This document shows positions 1-5,714 of a stretch of DNA of 6,694 bases, piece by piece. Below the pieces are notes generated by a model. It had not been told where the DNA came from. It made no database searches and was given only the letters and a program-made list of their open reading frames with translations. The position numbers and the translations under genes were made by a program. Source of the stretch: Desulfovibrio sp. (lineage in GTDB: Bacteria > Desulfobacterota > Desulfovibrionia > Desulfovibrionales > Desulfovibrionaceae). Location of the stretch: NCBI GenBank assembly GCA_022837365.1, contig JALHHV010000410.1:1-6694 (forward strand). The letters are read 5' to 3'. Within the stretch, counting starts at the first letter, position 1, and the number at the start of each line of letters is the position of its first letter.

Positions 1-378
1 CACGTCGGCCACCAGCGGGTCGATGCCGCGCCAGGCGGGGTCGCGCTCCGAGGCCAGGGCGTACAGCCGCTGCATCAGGGTGTCGTGTTCGCCCGCGTCG
101 GCCAGGCGCAGGTCGCACAGGGCCACCAGCGGCGGGGTGGCCACGGCGGGGTCGGCCAAGGCCAGCAGCCGGTTGCGCAGGTCGCCCACGGCGGGCATGC
201 GGATGTAGCGCCGCAGCACGGCTGTGCTGCCCCCGGAATCGAACGGGGTGACCAGGTGCACGGAATTGTGCGTATGAGGCGTCAGGGCGTGGCAGAGCGC
301 CTTCAGCGCCGTGCCGCCGGTGAAGAAGACGATGCGCGGGCCACCGCCCGCTGCCGCCGCGTGGCGACTAGTCGTCAT
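1..378 (-). CDS. CofD-like transferase of GAK type, N-terminal part (runs off left edge)
   Basis: These are the first 126 codons of a gene that continues past position 1. It resembles the CofD/YvcK fold family; CofD itself transfers a phospho-lactyl group in coenzyme F420 synthesis. Seen in the sequence: a Gly-rich phosphate-binding start, IVFFTGGTALKAL (residues 16-28), then HLVTPFDSGGST (41-52) and GDLRNRLLAL (65-74), in the order typical of CofD-like proteins. The sequence reads most like the 'GAK system CofD-like' family as I recall it, rather than true CofD, because it opens with FFTGGTALK and has a preceding small amphi-Trp-like gene. The ATG at 378 overlaps the end of the upstream gene by 11 bp and has GGGG just before it, so translational coupling is likely. 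The substrate is unknown. The family is fairly secure; the GAK subtype is from memory. Confidence 0.8.
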   Translation of the reverse strand, partial: MTTSRHAAAAGGGPRIVFFTGGTALKALCHALTPHTHNSVHLVTPFDSGGSTAVLRRYIRMPAVGDLRNRLLALADPAVATPPLVALCDLRLADAGEHDTLMQRLYALASERDPAWRGIDPLVADV

Positions 379-607
379 CCCCGTCACTGCCATCGGGGTC
401 ACCGCCATCGGGGTCGCCGCCATCGCCGAATCCGGCGTCGTCACCCGCTTCGTCGGGCCGCCTGGGGAACTTCACCTTCACGCGGGCGCGCAGCCTGTCG
501 CCGGTGCGCTTCAGCGAAATGCCGATGCTTTCGTAGCCGTCGATCTCTATGGACCGGCCTTCCAGGCTGATGACGCCGGTGGCCATCTGCTCGCCGATGC
601 GGCGCAC
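368..607 (-). CDS. small amphi-Trp-like domain protein with acidic Gly/Asp repeat tail
   Basis: A short protein of about 79 aa from the GTG at 607, or 72 aa from the ATG at 586. It has a helix-like stretch ALVRRIGEQMATG, then alternating beta-like segments (GVISLEGRSIEI, SIGISLKR, LRARVKVKFPRR). This is the pattern of the amphi-Trp domain found beside GAK genes, with Phe where the terminal Trp usually sits. The function of that domain is unknown to me. The last 28 or so residues are a low-complexity acidic tail built from Asp/Gly/Pro repeats. The start is uncertain: the frame stays open to an ATG at 769, but that would cross the phoU terminator and has poor codon usage. A better coding signal (GC-rich third bases) upstream of about 618 is in another frame, so the 5' end may be frameshifted at a run of five C. 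It overlaps the CofD-like gene by 11 bp and is probably cotranscribed with it. Confidence 0.6.
   Translation of the reverse strand: MRRIGEQMATGVISLEGRSIEIDGYESIGISLKRTGDRLRARVKVKFPRRPDEAGDDAGFGDGGDPDGGDPDGSDGDDD
383..427. repeat. 15-bp tandem repeat, three copies, in the acidic tail
   Basis: Three consecutive 15-bp units (383-397, 398-412, 413-427) of the form gtcaccgccatcggg with small differences. They encode repeated Asp-Gly-Gly-Asp-Pro on the minus strand. The unit is a multiple of three, so copy-number change would only lengthen or shorten the acidic tail of the amphi-Trp-like protein. Confidence 0.8.
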
Positions 608-715
608 CAGGGCGGGGGCTTCTCCACGGCGCCGCGGATGGTTGGGATGGGGCCGCCGACCGCATCCGGCGGGCGGCGGGGCGTGCAGTTTACCGCAGCC
701 GCCCGAGAATGCAAA

Positions 716-741
716 GCGGGGCCGCCGTGTGGTGGCCCCGC
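716..741 (-). terminator. hairpin after phoU, probable intrinsic terminator
   Basis: A perfect 8-bp stem GCGGGGCC/GGCCCCGC with a 10-nt loop lies 50 bp past the phoU stop. On the minus strand the stem is followed by TTTGCATTCT, a weak T-tract. The position fits the end of the phosphate block and argues that the next gene starts to its left. The weak T run lowers certainty. Confidence 0.6.
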
Positions 742-790
742 CCGGATTGCCGACATGACAGTGCGGCATCGCGCGGCGTTGCCCTGCGCG

Positions 791-1471
791 CTAGCCGCAC
801 GCGCCGCCGGAATTGATCTGGAAACTGTGCTTGATGTTCAGCCCTTCCACGATGAACATCACCGTCTCGCCCACGTTGGTGGACAGGTCGCCCACCCGTT
901 CCAGGCTGCGCGAAACCAGGATGGTGTGCACCGAGCGCTCCACGGCCGGGCTTTCGCGGCCCATGTAGTCCATGAGTTCGCGCAGCACCTGCACGTCCAG
1001 CTGGTTGCAGCGCTTGTCCAGCAGGCGCAGTTCGCGGGCCAGCGCGGCGTCGCTTTCGCGGAAGGACATCACCGCCTTGCGGAACATGTCCACGGCGTGG
1101 GTGCCCAGTTCGTTCAGGCTGGGCATTTCCGGCAGCGGCGGCCGGGACGCCAGGAACATGGCCGCCTCGGCGATGTTCACGGCCTCGTCGCCCACCCGTT
1201 CCAGGTACATGCTGGCCCGCATGATGGCCACGATGATGCGCAGGTCCACGGCCATGGGCTGGTCCAGCGCCAGCAGCCGGAAGCTGAGTTCGTCGATCTC
1301 GCACTCTATGGTGTTGATCAGCTTGTCGCCCGCGATGACCGAGCGCGCGGCGTCGGCGTCGCGGTGCTGCAAGGCGCGCACGGCGGTTTCTATGGCCGTC
1401 TGCGAATGCGCGGCCATTTCCAGCACCTTCAGGCGAAGCTTCTGCAATTGCTGGTGAAAATGCGTTTCCAC
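791..1471 (-). CDS. phoU: phosphate signalling protein PhoU (start region duplicated)
   Basis: PhoU is a cytoplasmic, all-helical dimer that links the Pst transporter to PhoR and holds PhoB off when phosphate is plentiful. The 226-aa product has the two tandem three-helix repeats of the family. Each carries the metal-binding signature: LERVGDEAVNIAE near residues 90-102 and LERVGDLSTNVGE near 190-202. The length matches normal PhoU (about 220-240 aa). The start used here is GTG at 1471 (METHFHQQLQKLRLK). A 28-bp tandem duplication has placed a second copy of this GTG at 1499, directly after a good Shine-Dalgarno sequence, but that copy reads out of phase. The in-frame GTG has no Shine-Dalgarno sequence. 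An in-frame CTG at 1501 could give a 10-residue extension. The body of the protein is intact, but expression is likely impaired. It lies downstream of pstB, separated by a palindromic element. Confidence 0.93.
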   Translation of the reverse strand: METHFHQQLQKLRLKVLEMAAHSQTAIETAVRALQHRDADAARSVIAGDKLINTIECEIDELSFRLLALDQPMAVDLRIIVAIMRASMYLERVGDEAVNIAEAAMFLASRPPLPEMPSLNELGTHAVDMFRKAVMSFRESDAALARELRLLDKRCNQLDVQVLRELMDYMGRESPAVERSVHTILVSRSLERVGDLSTNVGETVMFIVEGLNIKHSFQINSGGACG

Positions 1472-1503
1472 AGAATTGCTGGTGAAAATGCGTTTCCACA
1501 GAA
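1446..1503. repeat. perfect 28-bp tandem duplication across the phoU start codon
   Basis: Unit aattgctggtgaaaatgcgt plus ttccacag occupies 1446-1473 and is repeated without mismatch at 1474-1501; the match runs two bases further. It encodes the GTG start and first residues of PhoU (METHFHQQ) twice. Because 28 is not a multiple of three, the two starts are in different frames. Confidence 0.97.
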
Positions 1504-1505
1504 CT

Positions 1506-1510
1506 CTCCT
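1506..1510 (-). promoter_or_regulatory. Shine-Dalgarno of phoU, now aimed at the wrong GTG
   Basis: AGGAG on the minus strand lies 6 nt before the GTG at 1499 and 34 nt before the in-frame GTG at 1471. Collapsing one repeat unit would restore ideal spacing to the true start. The flanks AACTC (1515-1519) and GAGTT (1502-1506) are complementary and could fold over part of the site. Confidence 0.75.
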
Positions 1511-1776
1511 GGGGGAGTTGTCAAAGCAGGATTTTCGTTCGGCGGCAAGGAGAACAAGCCTGCCATGAGGGAGTGCGGCAGCCGTTAGGCGAGCTTGCGA
1601 GCCTTACGGATGGCGACCGCAACGCGTACTCTAGTTGTATTCGACCGATATGGCAGGCGAAGTTCGACCGCTCTGCGCTCGATGTCCGTAGGGCTCGCAA
1701 GCTCGCCCAACGGACACGCTTCGCGCCCTTCGGGTCGGTTAGCCCCCGGACGAAAGGACAATTTGAGAACTCCCCC
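1511..1776. mobile_element. MITE-like palindromic intergenic element between pstB and phoU
   Basis: The region between the pstB stop and the phoU Shine-Dalgarno has inverted ends. GGGGGAGTTGTCAAA (1511-1525) faces TTTGAGAACTCCCCC (1762-1776) with 14 of 15 matching, and TTTCGTTCGG (1533-1542) faces CCGGACGAAA (1746-1755) with 9 of 10 matching. A second, stronger inverted repeat lies inside. There is no credible coding frame and no transposase, so a non-autonomous element or large mRNA hairpin fits best. No clear target-site duplication is visible. It is more A/T-rich at its core than the genes around it. Whether copies exist elsewhere cannot be told from this window. Confidence 0.6.
1582..1713. 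repeat. 29-bp internal inverted repeat
   Basis: The left arm 1582-1610 (containing ggcgagcttgcgagcc) and right arm 1685-1713 (containing gggctcgcaagctcgcc) are complementary at 27 of 29 positions. One of the two exceptions can form a G-U pair. The 74-nt spacer holds a direct repeat ttcgaccg at 1638 and 1664. In RNA this would be a long stable stem between pstB and phoU. Confidence 0.85.
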
Positions 1777-2511
1777 CTACCCGAACCGGCCGGTAATGTA
1801 GTCTTCGGTCTGCTTGTTGCGCGGCCGGGTGAACATCATTTCCGTCGCGCCCCACTCCACCAGCTTCCCCATGTAGAAGAAGGCCGTCAGGTCCACGATG
1901 ATGATGGTGTAGTCCTTCTTCAGGATGTGGATGAGTTCCTCGATCTTCTGGGTGGCGATGGGGTCCAGCGCCGAGGCCGGTTCGTCCATCAGCAGCACCT
2001 CCGGCTCCACGGCCAGGGCCCGCGCGATGCACAGCCGCTGCTGCTGGCCGCCGGAAAGGCCCAGCCCCGATTCGTGCAGGCGGTCCTTCACCTCGTCCCA
2101 CAGGGCGGCGTGGCGCAGGCTCTGTTCCACCTTTTCGGCGATGTATTCCTTGTCGCGCACGCCGTTGACGCGCAGCCCGTAGGCCACGTTCTCGAAGATG
2201 GACTTGGGGAAGGGGTTGGGCTTCTGGAACACCATGCCCACGCGGCGGCGCAGTTCCACCACGTCCAGCCGGGGGTCGTGGATGTTCATCCCGTCAAGGA
2301 ATATCTCGCCGTCCACGCGCGAGATGGGGATGAGGTCGTTCATGCGGTTCAGACACCGCAGGAAGGTGCTCTTGCCGCAGCCCGAAGGCCCGATGAGCGC
2401 GGTGACCTGGTTGCGTTCGAACTCCAGGTTGATGTCGTGCAGCGCCTGAAAGTCGCCGTAGTAGAAATTCAGCGACGCCGCGTGCATCTTCACGTTCTTG
2501 CTGTCTGGCAT
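1777..2511 (-). CDS. pstB: phosphate ABC transporter ATP-binding protein PstB, H-loop deleted
   Basis: PstB is the ATPase that drives phosphate import through PstCA. The 244-aa product contains Walker [10 protein letters not shown] (41-49), Q-loop with Q96 in [11 protein letters not shown], signature LSGGQQQR (152-159), Walker B LLMDEP (173-178) and D-loop SALDP. After beta-strand TIIIV (202-206) it jumps straight to DLTAFFYMG. In the family this strand is followed by the H-loop, of the form THNMQQAARVSD, so about 11 residues including the switch histidine needed for hydrolysis are gone. Normal PstB is about 252-258 aa; 244 plus 11 fits. The reading frame is kept. The start at 2511 ([16 protein letters not shown]) is chosen because conserved sequence begins there; the upstream open stretch is low-complexity. 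The gene follows phoB by 159 bp. No pstS, pstC or pstA is in the window. The protein probably binds ATP but is hydrolysis-defective. Confidence 0.93.
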   Translation of the reverse strand: MPDSKNVKMHAASLNFYYGDFQALHDINLEFERNQVTALIGPSGCGKSTFLRCLNRMNDLIPISRVDGEIFLDGMNIHDPRLDVVELRRRVGMVFQKPNPFPKSIFENVAYGLRVNGVRDKEYIAEKVEQSLRHAALWDEVKDRLHESGLGLSGGQQQRLCIARALAVEPEVLLMDEPASALDPIATQKIEELIHILKKDYTIIIVDLTAFFYMGKLVEWGATEMMFTRPRNKQTEDYITGRFG

Positions 2512-2670
2512 GTCTCGTTCCCGGCGGCGCGTGGCGCGCCGCGCGTTGGGGGCATTGGGGCGTTGGGCGAAAGGGGGCCATGCCGCCGCAGGGGGCGGTG
2601 TGCCGGTGCCGTGGCGGCGCATGGCCGCCGCGCGGTTCGCGCCCGTGGCGCGGGGCGACGAAACCGGGGG

Positions 2671-3363
2671 CTACTGTTCCTTGAAGCGGTACCCCACGCC
2701 CCGGATGGTTTCGATCATGGCCGCGTAGCCGCCGATCTTCTGGCGCAGCCGGCGCACGTGGGTGTCCACCGTGCGGGCGTACCCCTCGAACTCGTAGCCC
2801 CACACCGTGTTCAGCAACTGGTCGCGGGTGCGCACGCGGCCCCGGTTGCGCACCAGTTCCGCCAGCAGGCGGAATTCGGTGGCGGTAAGGGCGGCTTCCT
2901 CGCCGTCCACCTCCACCCGGTGCGCGTCCAGGTCCAGGGCCAGGCCGTCGATCTGCCACTGCGAGCGCTGGGGGTTTTCCGCCACGCCCTGCGCGCGCTT
3001 GAGCACCGCGCGGATGCGCAGCACCAGTTCGCGCGGGCTGAAGGGCTTGACCACGTAGTCGTCCGCGCCCAGTTCCAGACCCACGATGCGGTCCACTTCC
3101 TCGCCGCGCGCGGTGAGCATGATCACCGGCACGTCTTCCGTCTCCGGCAGGCGCTTCAGTTCGCGGCACACGTCAAGGCCGCTCATGCCGGGCAGCATCA
3201 GGTCGAGCAGGACCAGCGCGGGCTTCTGCCGCAGCGCGATGTCCAGTCCTTCGCGCCCCGTGGTGGCCGTGCGCACCTCGAACCCGGCGGATTCGAAGGT
3301 GAAGGTCAGCAACTGCAGGATGTCCTCGTCGTCTTCCACCACCAGAATGCGCTCTTTCGTCAT
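2671..3363 (-). CDS. phoB: PhoB-type response regulator (OmpR/PhoB family)
   Basis: A 230-aa two-domain regulator. The receiver domain (about 1-120) has the acidic pocket E10/D11/D12, phospho-acceptor D54 (LLDLMLPGMSG), T84 and K106 (VVKPF). The C-terminal winged-helix DNA-binding domain (about 135-228) has recognition helix RTVDTHVRRLRQKI and the closing RGVGYRFKEQ. Length and both domains match PhoB of the phosphate regulon. Assignment to PhoB rather than another OmpR-family regulator rests on strong overall likeness and on the pstB-phoU genes that follow. The start ATG at 3363 has an excellent AAGGAG (3370-3375) six bases upstream. The cognate kinase PhoR is not in the window. A Pho-box-like repeat upstream suggests autoregulation. 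Confidence 0.9.
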   Translation of the reverse strand: MTKERILVVEDDEDILQLLTFTFESAGFEVRTATTGREGLDIALRQKPALVLLDLMLPGMSGLDVCRELKRLPETEDVPVIMLTARGEEVDRIVGLELGADDYVVKPFSPRELVLRIRAVLKRAQGVAENPQRSQWQIDGLALDLDAHRVEVDGEEAALTATEFRLLAELVRNRGRVRTRDQLLNTVWGYEFEGYARTVDTHVRRLRQKIGGYAAMIETIRGVGYRFKEQ

Positions 3364-3431
3364 GTGGTTCTCCTTGGCGCTTTCCTGCCCGAGAAGATGT
3401 GCGTCGCCGGTGACGGATGCGTGGTTGCACC

Positions 3432-3449
3432 GTTACAACGATGTGACAT
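3432..3449 (-). promoter_or_regulatory. candidate Pho box upstream of phoB
   Basis: On the minus strand ATGTCAC-ATCG-TTGTAAC forms two 7-bp direct repeats with an 11-bp period, the 7-4-7 layout of the PhoB box (CTGTCAT-AWAW-CTGTCAC). It lies 69 bp before the phoB ATG, in an unusually A/T-rich patch. No convincing -10 box follows, so this is a plausible but unproven autoregulatory site. Confidence 0.5.
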
Positions 3450-3560
3450 TTTTCCCCGGCACTGCCAAGGCGACAGGAATGGCCGGGATATGCCATGCGG
3501 CGCCACCACACGTGACGCGCTTTGGTGACGATGGGAAGGATGAATGCGGGACGAGGCGGG

Positions 3561-4166
3561 CTAGCGGCCGATAAGCCCCAGCCTGCGCATGCGCAGATGG
3601 ATCTCGCGGCTCACCCAGGCGTCGGTGGCGGCGTACAGCACCTGCTGGGGGGCCAGTTCGCGGTTGCTCCAGTTGGAACACTGGGCACCCTTGGAGATGC
3701 GCACTTCCAGGAAGTTGGCGGCAAGGTTGCGCAGGCCGTGCGTCTCAAGGCCCAGGTCGCGCGCCACCTCGCCCAGGTCCACCACGCCCGCGTCGTTGAA
3801 GGCGAACAGCTTTTGCAGGTCGCGGATGTCGTCGCGCACGGCCACGCCGGTCTTGACGATGTCCGCGTCGGACAGCACCGAGGCCAGGGCCTCGCCGAAG
3901 GGCAGCCAGTTGAGCTGGAACAGGTAGACCACGTCGCTGCAGGCAAGCTGCACCAGCGACGGCAGGTTGATCTTGCCCTTGCGGAAGGTGGGCCGGGTTT
4001 CGGTGTCGAAGCCCAGCACATCCTCGTCGCGCAGACGGTCAATGGCGTCCGCGAGCTCTTCCTCGCTGCGGACGATGCGGATTTCACCCGCATACCGCTC
4101 GAGAGGCAGCTCGTTGATCTCGTCCTTGCTGATCTTACGCCGATACCGTTCGGGAATCTTCTTCAT
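3561..4166 (-). CDS. 3'-5' exonuclease, DEDDy type (RNase D/WRN-exonuclease-like domain)
   Basis: A 201-aa stand-alone nuclease domain. Exo I is GFDTETRPTF with D54 and E56. Exo II is VKTGVAVRDDIRDL with D113 as the likely metal ligand. Exo III is YAATDAWVSREIH with Y178 and D182. All four acidic residues and the Tyr of DEDDy exonucleases are present, so it should be active on the 3' ends of RNA or single-stranded DNA. There is no HRDC domain as in full RNase D (about 370 aa), so it belongs to the short single-domain class and I give no gene symbol. The start ATG at 4166 (MKKIPERYRRKIS) is preferred over an upstream ATG at 4271 because that one overlaps the predicted promoter and its extension is low-complexity. 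The N-terminal 20 residues are basic. It appears to be its own transcription unit ahead of phoB. Confidence 0.88.
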   Translation of the reverse strand: MKKIPERYRRKISKDEINELPLERYAGEIRIVRSEEELADAIDRLRDEDVLGFDTETRPTFRKGKINLPSLVQLACSDVVYLFQLNWLPFGEALASVLSDADIVKTGVAVRDDIRDLQKLFAFNDAGVVDLGEVARDLGLETHGLRNLAANFLEVRISKGAQCSNWSNRELAPQQVLYAATDAWVSREIHLRMRRLGLIGR

Positions 4167-4270
4167 CAGGTGGCACTCGAGAAGGCGCGGTCCACGGAGC
4201 CGGAGATGCGACGAACCGGCGGCGCGGGATGCTGAAAGGCACGAAGCGCGCGGTGGCTCCGGCGGCGGCA

Positions 4271-4299
4271 TTCATACATGATGGGCCGGATTACGTAAA
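4271..4299 (-). promoter_or_regulatory. candidate sigma70-type promoter for the exonuclease gene
   Basis: On the minus strand TTTACG (4294-4299) and TATGAA (4271-4276) are separated by exactly 17 bp; each matches the consensus at 4 of 6 positions. The patch is A/T-rich against a very GC-rich background and sits about 105 bp before the exonuclease ATG. Confidence 0.45.
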
Positions 4300-4360
4300 C
4301 CCCCGGCGGCCGGTATGCCCGGTTGTGGCGGGTTCGGGCCGGTCACGGCCAAGCGCGCCG

Positions 4361-5696
4361 CTACATGCGGGCCACGTTCAGGAACACCGCGTGCAGCACG
4401 GCCGCCAGCACGGCGAACGCGCGCCACGCCACCGCCGGGGAGACGCCCGGCAGGGTCAGCCGCATGGCCCCGTGGCGGCACGCGCCGATGCAGTCGCGGC
4501 ACAGGGTGCAGGACAGGGCGGGCCGCCCGGCCTCCAGCCGCCGCGCGTCCAGCGCGTTGTACCGGCACACGGCCAGGCACGCCCCGCAGCGGGTGCAGCC
4601 CGGCCCCACGCGCAGCCGCCACGGCGCAATGCGCCCCAGCAGATTGCCCACGGCCCCCATGGGGCAGAAGGCGGTGCAGTGCACCATCATGCCCCGGCGC
4701 GAACTCAGCCCCGCCATCACCGCCACCCCGGCCAGCCCGAACAGCCCGGCCGCCGTGGCGGCCACGCCCACGGGCACCCCGGCCCGGCCCATGGCCCATG
4801 CGGCGGCAAACACCGTGGCGGCCAGGCACCAGCGCAGCGCCACGGCCCAGCGCGGCAACGGCGCGGGCCCCCCAGGCGTCGTCCCACGCGCCGATGTAGC
4901 ACAGGTGGCTGCACCACGCGGGCCCCAGCAGCAGCACCGAGACGCCGAACAGCACCAGCATGAACAGGCCCTCGCCCCGGAACAGCGGACCAGCCAGGAT
5001 CAGCGCGGGCACCGGCAGGTGCAGCGCCCCGGTCATCAGCAGACGGTGCGCGCCCAGCAGCCCCAGGGCCAGTTGCCCGAAGAACACGGCGGAAAACAGC
5101 GCCCACAGGCGCGGACGCGCCTTGCGCGCCCGCACGGGGTCCAGCAGCAGCCCGGCCACCCACGCGGCGTACACCCCGGCCAGAACGATCTGGAGCGGCC
5201 CGGAGCCGGGCAGGAAGCGGTCGGACAGCAGCAGTACGATGCTGGCAGTACGCTGGCGGGCCAGCCACAGCAGCCCTGCGGCCAGCAGGAAGGCCACGGC
5301 CCGGGGCCACGCGGTGTCCGTGCCGAGATGATGGCGCTGGCGCCCCGCCTCGCCCGCCAGCCGCCACCAGGCGGCCATGGCCAGGCCGGTGACCGCCGCC
5401 ATGATGGCCGCAAGGCGCAGCCAGTCCATGCCGAAGGCCATGCGGAAACGCACCAGATCCACGCCCGTGGATGCCCAGAACAGCCCGCCGCCGAACAGCG
5501 CCGCCATGGCCACCAGCCGCGCCCAGGCCAGGCTGGTGCAGGACAGGCCCGCCATCACGCCCCAGGCCGCCGCCATGCCCCAGTCTCCGGAGCGCACCGC
5601 GTGGGCCGCCAGCAGGGCGAAGGACAGCAGGCAGGGGACGGTCACGGACCAGAACGCGCCACGCGGGCGGCGGGATTCGGGAAGGTCGCTGGCCAT
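4361..5696 (-). pseudogene. NapH-like polyferredoxin membrane protein, frameshifted at a G6 run
   Basis: Two overlapping frames together make one roughly 444-aa membrane protein. The N-terminal part (from ATG 5696) has about nine hydrophobic spans and reaches CSHLCYIGAWDDAW, the conserved loop of NapH/NosR/CcoG-type proteins. It then loses the frame. The rest (PLPRWAVALRWC onward to the TAG at 4361) continues in the +1 frame, with two further spans, CTAFCPMG, two 4Fe-4S motifs (CTRCGACLAVC and CTLCRDCIGAC) and a last span. The break falls at six G on the coding strand (4868-4873); five G would join the frames as DDAWGPAPLPRW. As written, the first frame reads on to 4272 into Gly/Ala/Arg-rich nonsense. 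Proteins of this class pass electrons between quinol or periplasmic carriers and soluble partners. It starts 18 bp after the sulfite-reductase-like gene, so they form an operon. A true mutation, phase-variable tract or sequencing error cannot be told apart here. Confidence 0.82.
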
Positions 5697-5714
5697 GCGC
5701 GGTGGAAATGGATG

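Noticed and set aside
690..1499. 269-codon minus frame starting METHFHQQ
   Set aside because: Only the first 8 residues match PhoU; the rest is PhoU read out of phase after the 28-bp duplication. Reported as a consequence, not as a gene.
2613..2629. GGCGGC/GCCGCC hairpin after phoB as a terminator
   Set aside because: No T-tract on either strand and such stems are expected by chance in this very GC-rich gap, so I see no supportable element in 2512-2670.
3453..3493. CCCGGC/GCCGGG stem between the exonuclease and phoB
   Set aside because: The loop is over 20 nt and it is followed by A rather than T on the transcribed strand; not a convincing terminator.
1573..3528. 651-codon plus-strand open frame
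   Set aside because: It is the antisense shadow of pstB and phoB; it lacks a start signal and any recognisable motif.
4272..4860. C-terminal 200 residues of the long frame beginning at 5696
   Set aside because: Gly/Ala/Arg/His-rich nonsense lying over the true cluster-binding frame; product of the G6 frameshift.
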